Positions 58,664 through 64,000 of a stretch of 64,000 bases of DNA are shown piece after piece. The notes below the pieces were generated by a model. It was not told the DNA's origin. It did no database searches and saw nothing but the letters and a program-made list of their open reading frames with translations. The number at the start of each line of letters is the position of its first letter. Position 1 is the stretch's first letter. A program made the translations under genes and the position numbers. Source of the DNA: Tanypteryx hageni (lineage: Eukaryota; Arthropoda; Insecta; Odonata; Petaluridae); contig CM054114.1 in NCBI GenBank assembly GCA_028673005.1, positions 22,104,880-22,168,879 on the forward strand. The letters run 5' to 3'.

Positions 58664-58895
58664 TTATCCACGACAGCATGGTATTTTGAAGGACCGTTTT
58701 GCTAAATAAGGGCAGTCATGACACTCCACAGACGTGACTAAATCTTCTTCTTCATCTACAACTACACTCACTTCATAAACTCTTCTTCTTATTCTGTTTT
58801 CAGGGCAAATCTTGCCTTTAACAATGCAAATTTTTCCTTCTCGCTTCAGTTTAACAAATCCAACAGCATTACTAACGTAGTCTTTCCTCATTGAC
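58664..58895 (-). pseudogene. SWIM-type/YqaJ-associated protein fragment
   Basis: On the minus strand the frame reads SNAVGFVKLKREGKICIVKG, then CPENRIRRRVYEVSVVVDEE and VECHDC. This matches, from memory, the segment just before the SWIM zinc finger of an arthropod-expanded family often found with a YqaJ nuclease-like region. A good acceptor (polypyrimidine then AG at 58896-58897) precedes it, so it may be a true exon. After CHDC the expected Cys-Lys-His part of the finger is missing; instead it ends CPYLAKRSFKIPCCRG and a stop at 58664-58666. It converges with the THAP frame 300 bp away. Whether the two come from one gene family is inference. Confidence 0.55.
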
Positions 58896-58905
58896 CTCAA
58901 AGGGA

Positions 58906-60213
58906 GAAAAAAGCCATAAAAGCAACGATGAAATTCGCGACATACACAAAAGAGACATGCAATTATGACAAATACTTCTACAGTTTATCTTTTCACAAGT
59001 ATAGGTAATAACTATGGCAGATAGACACTTAAAACAAAAAACTTCACCACATTTCCTATAGACAATACACACGGAAACTAAGTTTATTCACATTAATTTC
59101 GTATAATATTTGTCAATATTTGACCTGATGATTCTGTAAAGGCAGATGATGGTGATTATTCACCGAAACCAGTCGTGTTTTACTTCAAATATTTTGTGTA
59201 AATTAGCAAAAGTTTAATATAAATAAAAATACTATCTAGCATTGTTCATGTTATTTTATTGTGGAATTCCACGAAGTCTCAGCCTCATCCATTACCTTTT
59301 GTTTACTTATCTAACTATATTTTACTTACTAGATACTAGGGCAGCATGGGAAACAATACATAAATAAATATTCTATAATATTAGTTTAAACTAGAATTGT
59401 TTTATTCATTTAATATGGGAAAGCTGTTTGAGACGTCAATCTATCTTTTACATATCTTCTGCGTTCCAGTCGAAATAATAGTACCTACTATTACAATAAC
59501 TGAAAATAAAAGCGCTACATCGAACTTGTTTTATCAATTAAATGTCATATAAACCTATCCGCCTTCACTCCACGCATTTCAACATTTGAATATTGCTCCC
59601 TAGGACTTCCAATGTACCGCAAAAACATGTACGAATCAACGTTGGGCAAATTTCAGATCTGGCTACACAAAACCCTTCAGACGCCATTTTGCAAAACACA
59701 AAGCGAAATAAATGCAGGAAGGTGCAGTACTTCTACCAATATTTCTTCTAAGACGGCGTATAGAGGAAAACAACAGAATTATGACTTTCAAGCTATTACT
59801 TCAATATCGGCACAATGGCTTCTACTGCGTCTAGCATCGGCTAACATGATTGTGGCATTCACTGACGTCACTAAACACTCGGTAAACTTCGGCTACCGAT
59901 CCGATGTGATCGGGTTCGGCATTTACTCGTCCGTTTTAAATTGCTTTTTTATAAATATCTGGTAATAAACTTAACGAAAAAACTTTATAATTGCCTATAA
60001 CAATAGCCATACAATACAACTTCATAAAGTTTTCGGTAATTCCCGATATTTGACATAATTCCAACAAATTCTAGCTTGGCAATCTCACATTTTGAGAGGG
60101 AGGGGTTTTCTTCGACGTATCTCTTGGAGGACGTCCGTTGGGGCTGGTTGATAATAAGCTAGCCCGGTCCCAACTAAGAAAACACCCACGTTCAGAAACG
60201 GGAGAATTACTCT
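58906..60213. other. AT-rich non-coding stretch
   Basis: Bases 59125-59174 hold CTGATGA (59125-59131) and GAAACCAGTC (59165-59174), another CTGANGA...GAAA module. The 117-codon plus frame at 59612-59965 has no recognisable domain. Confidence 0.45.
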
Positions 60214-60315
60214 GCTACTATAGTTCAGTGGTAGAATATCCGCCCAGTAAGTGGACAATCCGGGTTCGATTCCCGGTCATAGCAGAATTTTTTCTCGTTT
60301 CAAAATTATTCCCGA
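60214..60315 (+). mobile_element. tRNA-like SINE head plus conserved tail
   Basis: Bases 60214-60284 fold as a 71-base tRNA. The acceptor stem has two mismatches. There is an A box TAGTTCAGTGGTAGAAT, a 5-bp anticodon stem, a perfect T stem, and the B box GGTTCGATTCC. The body looks most like tRNA-Gly, but the loop CCAGTAA would give anticodon AGT (Thr) and has C at position 33 instead of the universal U, so it is unlikely to be a working tRNA. The tail TTTTTTCTCGTTTC and following bases (60290-60315) match the insert at 1037-1062. Confidence 0.65.
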
Positions 60316-60897
60316 ATATATCTTGGGATACCGTTTCTTGTTCGTCTTTTCCGAACGTTTTAAACCGAAACCACGGAACAGAAGAATGAATTTAGCAATT
60401 CGGAGAGAGATTTATTTTATTCGTTCTTTTTCAGCATGATTTAATCCAAATTTTATTAATTTCAACAAATAAATAAAGTAAGCATTGAAATAGAACCGAC
60501 ATACTGCGTACAGTTTTATCAAATATAAACGTAATATAAAAAAATGTTTGATTATGAAGGAGATTAAAATTTCTATCCCAGCGCTTCTAAAATCGAATTC
60601 AATTTAAGCCGAGTACGCTGGCACACGAATTTAATAAATTCTTTTTTTTTGGTCGGAATCGATTTGCAGCTGAAAATTGTGTCATTTTAAAACTTTCCAG
60701 CAAAATTCTGAATTCGGAATCCAAAAGGCGCAATGTGAACAGCGGCGACCACAAACGAAATTTACAGTCTACGAAATGAACGCAGAAGGGCGTTCAACCG
60801 TAAGGTACTAGAAAAGACCATGAAGTTCAATGATTGGAAAGACATCAATCTTTAGCGTGTAATAGTCAATTAAATTTCATTCGAAAAACTGTTAGAA
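60316..60897. other. Non-coding stretch
   Basis: Nothing recognised. Confidence 0.5.
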
Positions 60898-61243
60898 CTA
60901 GTGGCTTGTCCGTTGCTTCGAAACTTAAAAAAGAGAATAATATACTTTGCTTTTATAATTCATATATTTCAGGATAACAAAAAATGTATGAATTTCAATT
61001 TATTTAAAATTTTAGTTAAAAAAAGATGACTCGATGGCCATATTCAAATCAAAATCTTCAATCAAATTAAATAAAGAAATGAAATATAAAATTGAATGAA
61101 AAAGTGACCCCATCGTACGCGGGATTTCATATTCGCGAGCCGACGCGTTACTCACTATGCCACCCGGACTCCTAATTTATGTCTATTCAAATTGTATGTC
61201 ATTCAAATGACCTTGCCTCAGACGGAAATTCGACAAATTATAT
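60898..61243 (-). mobile_element. Helitron-like element with tRNA-like segment, copy 2
   Basis: It is the reverse complement of the element at 10525-10889 along its whole length. On the minus strand the order is CTGAGGCAAGGTCATTTGAA, a tRNA-like GGGTGGCATAGTGAGTAACG, CGGCTCGCGAATATGAA, GGTCAC, and the end GCAACGGACAAGCCACTAG (CTAG at 60898-60901), then T. The 3' hairpin is less perfect than in copy 1. Confidence 0.5.
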
Positions 61244-61674
61244 ATAGATTGCCTTCAATTAATTTTTCGCGGAGGATATTATTGTTATATTTTTCAGCCC
61301 GGTTAAAACTTATAAAAAAAGTGTTTTATTTTTCGTAGCCGCTTCGCGGCTATTGAAGTCGTCTTCATCATCCGTTGTTCCGATTCAAGATAAAAACCTC
61401 ATTATTCAATGCAGAACGCACCGGGCGAAGTTTATCAAGCCATTCGAACGAATTCTGGGCCCATCTTCTTTCATTTTATGCAACGATACGGACGTAATCG
61501 AGTCACGCGGGAAGGAAAGAAATCCATTCAGCCAGACTACTTCATTCATAAATCCAGACGTGGCAACGAAGCGTATCCCGCGGGTTGGAACGGCGAAGAA
61601 CAAAAAAGAATCGCCGCGCGTGGAGTCAAGACGTGCGGAGACGATTGCGAGTTGGCGGAAAAACGAGGGAAGGA
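61244..61674. other. Non-coding stretch
   Basis: Frames at 61353-61877 and 61409-61786 begin here but run into GA-rich DNA and have no known motif. Confidence 0.45.
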
Positions 61675-62170
61675 GCGGAAGAGAGAGAAAGAAAGAGAGA
61701 GAGGAAGGAAGAGAGAGAAGAAAAGAGAGGACGAAGATGGAAATGAAAAGAGGGATGAGTTGCCTCGGAAACGATCGATGGCTTAGAGGGAAAAAGACAA
61801 AGGGGATAGAGAGAGGACAACACCGGAGGGGGTATATTGTATCCTGGGACTCTTATCAGAGGTACGGAGAATATTAAGGACCCTCTCTCTGTCTGCCTGT
61901 CTTTCATACATAGACGCGAATTCCGAAATAATGGGAGGTGGAGGAAGTTGGGGGACGAACTACCTTGGTGAAGGGATTTCGTCAATGCGGGATGCCAGGA
62001 TTGAGGAGGAGGGACGGGGAGACGGGTGGGTAGGGAAGAGAGGTTGGGAGATGGGGATAGAGAGGTTGGGGATAGGGGGAGAGGGGTGGGTTGGGGGAAG
62101 AGAGTGGGAGAGAAAGGGAGGGGAAAGAAGAAAACAAAGAGGAGGGAGGTTCGAGGGAAGGAAGAGACAT
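61675..62170. repeat. Purine-rich tract
   Basis: GA-rich on the plus strand at 61675-61760 and 61925-62170, with long compositional frames on both strands. Confidence 0.8.
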
Positions 62171-63390
62171 CAAGGAGGAAAAGCAATGACGGTGACTCAA
62201 AGGAAATCTTGCGAATGATCAAGAGGCCTTGATTCAGAGGACCGTATCGGTCGAATAATGGAAATCAGAATGGCATTTGTCTGTTTATTTTAGAAGTTTA
62301 ATTTCCGTCAAGAAATATACCCATATACATATATTTGTATTAATTTAATTAATTATTCCATTTAATAATACAACACAATGGACAAACTAAAATGGAATTT
62401 ATGAAAAATACATATCTACAGAACGTAGTTAGCTGAAGATAAATGTGAAGAGAAATGAGAAAAAATCAAAGGAAGACATGAGTTACAACTAAGTTGGCTT
62501 AGTTTAGTTGTAACTATTGGCGTGATTAAATGACACTAGTCTGTGACCATTTTGAATGGAATGCATTTCCCAATCAATTAGAGTGGTTTTCTGCTGTTGA
62601 GATGGTCGGACACGAGTTCCAAACTTTCGGCTTAACGGGCGGAATGCCTCTGGCGAAATTGACCAAAGCGCCGATTGCCGCTCGAGTGAGATGGAGCAAA
62701 AACATCGATTTGTCGCCAGAACCAGCAGAGAGAACGCAGCCTTACTCCCATAACGAGCATATTCCTCCGATCGAATGCGCGGCAACTGGCGATAACATTT
62801 CCTTGCGTCTGGTCGAATTTTTATCCACTTACAGTTCAGGGTAAAGAGCTTTTGCATTCGTGTTAAATAATCTCATCAAAACATCGCAAATATTGAATGA
62901 TTTGAGTCCAGTATTGCGGATATTATTCGCAAGATTTTCTGAAAACTCACAAAATATCCAAACCAGCAATACAGGTTCTCCGGCAATAATGATAGAATAT
63001 CTTTAGTCATTTTTAAAACTTTCATTTTTTCGATAGTTTTATGCTAAGCAAAGTGTATCCTATGAAACGGTGTCTTTGAAAGTGCAAAGGACACAACGCA
63101 GCTATGGGTGATGCAATATAGTAATCAGGGTCATTCTGTGTAATTATCGCAATTTCTTTTAAAAATAATATCGGCATTTTATATTTCTAAGACAAATTGT
63201 GCGTAATTGCGAATTTACAAAAATATTGATAAAATAACCATGCATTCATTAGGGTCAGCTGCGTAGGGGACACCCCCTACACGGCAAACCGCAGCTGAAA
63301 TGCTTCACGGCCAATGGACAGCGGCGAATTTTGATATTTGGGGGCCCTAGGCGCTAGTTTAAGTTGAGGTCCCTCTTTACTTTCTCCATA
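62171..63390. other. Non-coding stretch
   Basis: No gene recognised. A small palindrome pairs 62481-62491 with 62505-62515. The opposing frames at 62504-62857 and 62530-62844 both lack known motifs. Confidence 0.45.
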
Positions 63391-63421
63391 TACGTAGTAT
63401 ATATACTATATATACTACGTA
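63391..63421. repeat. Perfect 31-bp AT-rich palindrome next to a Helitron end
   Basis: Fifteen bases (TACGTAGTATATATA) are mirrored by their reverse complement around a single C. The Helitron 3' end begins seven bases further right. Confidence 0.85.
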
Positions 63422-63428
63422 GTATATA

Positions 63429-64000
63429 CTAGTAATTGGTGCTTACATACTGCAAGCATTTCATCTCACCTTGAAAAATCATTCATTTTTCAGACAGACA
63501 TTTCTTCATTACAAATATTCTTTTAATTCTAAGGATTTCACCTCCGCAGCGATTTTCGTTTTCACCAAATGTAAAAATAATAGTATAAAACATCCCCAAA
63601 TGTTGCAATTTTAAATATTTTACACTTTCTTCATTATGGGGTACTAATGCTACACATTTCAGCCAAATTTTAAAGTTGTAGCACTTCTATAAGTAAAACA
63701 ATATTTTTCTAATTGTTTAAATTTAAATAATTATTAACGGCCGCCGCAATTAATATATAGTAAAATTGAAATGTAAAATTGTGCAAATTCACCACTATGT
63801 AAATAATTTCAAAATTTCAGCTTCCAAGCTCATCCCGTAGTACCTAAAGAGTTATCTATTTGTTTAAATTTTAAGAATTTTTAACTGCCAAACAAATTAA
63901 AATATCAAAATTTGTATAATCCCTATTTCGTTTTTTTAAGAATTCTACTTATAAAAAAAAATTCAACTCCGTAGCACATGCGGAAATACATAATCCATGA
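63429..64000 (-). mobile_element. Non-autonomous Helitron, copy cut by the window edge
   Basis: On the minus strand it ends with a hairpin GCTTGCAGTATGTAAGC (one mismatch) and CTAG (63429-63432) followed by T. The body matches the copies at 3188 and 25434, including TTTTTTTATAAGTAGAATTC-type text near 63950. The 5' end lies outside the window. Confidence 0.78.

Noticed and set aside
59612..59965. 117-codon plus-strand frame as a gene
   Set aside because: No domain, no splice signals I can defend, and AT-rich context.
60214..60284. Functional tRNA gene
   Set aside because: C at position 33, two acceptor mismatches, a glycine-like body with a Thr-type anticodon, and a tail shared with another SINE copy.
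61353..61877. 174-codon plus-strand frame
   Set aside because: Its second half is GA-rich low complexity and the first half has no recognisable motif; another frame overlaps it.
62504..62857. Opposing 117- and 104-codon frames
   Set aside because: Both strands are equally open and neither resembles a known protein.
1..64000. CRISPR array, prokaryotic operon or phage module
   Set aside because: The repeats are satellites or dispersed transposons of eukaryotic type; there are no regular spacers and no dense coding.

Overview
The window reads as nuclear DNA of a repeat-rich metazoan, most probably an arthropod. It is AT-rich and has no operons, no ribosome-binding-site logic and no dense coding. 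Its recognisable proteins belong to transposon-related or transposon-like families that are expanded in arthropods: a DUF7869-type protein, hAT transposases of the GTF2IRD2/ZBED type, a THAP domain and a SWIM-type fragment. The species cannot be fixed from sequence alone. I find no intact conventional host gene; almost everything that can be identified is mobile or repetitive DNA in various states of decay.

Layout, left half. A fold-back tRNA-like SINE lies at about 1.0 kb and a non-autonomous Helitron at 3.2-4.0 kb. A decayed DUF7869-type gene spans 4.74-7.04 kb and carries two hAT-type insertions side by side at one target site. A head-to-head SINE pair follows at 9.65-9.81 kb and a Helitron-like element with a tRNA-like segment at 10.5-10.9 kb. 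A repeat family with a palindromic start and a 3' hairpin occurs at 11.1, 16.9 and 50.1 kb. Family B repeats sit in opposite orientations at 19.6 and 28.2 kb. A pogo/Tigger-like MITE is at 21.1 kb, an element with about 80-bp inverted ends at 23.0-23.6 kb, and a second Helitron at 25.4-26.2 kb. Next to that Helitron are AT microsatellites around a small element with perfect inverted repeats. A 17-bp minisatellite is at 27.0-27.5 kb.

Layout, right half. A near-perfect 96-bp-arm palindrome lies at 29.87-30.07 kb inside a fold-back element. A 2.3-kb polypurine domain at 31.5-33.8 kb holds a second 17-bp minisatellite. A hAT element with 8-bp duplications is at 35.67-36.84 kb, a hAT transposase pseudogene at 39.6-41.1 kb (minus), and another complete hAT element with a dead transposase at 44.66-46.09 kb. 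A long inverted repeat with 402-bp arms spans 47.43-49.41 kb. A Helitron 3' end is at 50.9 kb and further polypurine DNA at 55.1-57.3 kb. A THAP-domain reading frame (58.09 kb, plus) converges with a SWIM-type exon fragment (58.66-58.90 kb, minus). A tRNA-like SINE is at 60.2 kb, a Helitron-like copy at 60.9-61.2 kb, and a Helitron runs off the right edge.

The genes do not form a pathway. The common thread is transposition history: target-site duplications, nested insertions, inverted duplications and tandem expansion. The least familiar material is the fold-back architecture, where SINE, Penelope-like-looking and other repeats are joined as inverted pairs. With it goes a recurring CTGANGA...GAAA module that resembles a hammerhead ribozyme core.
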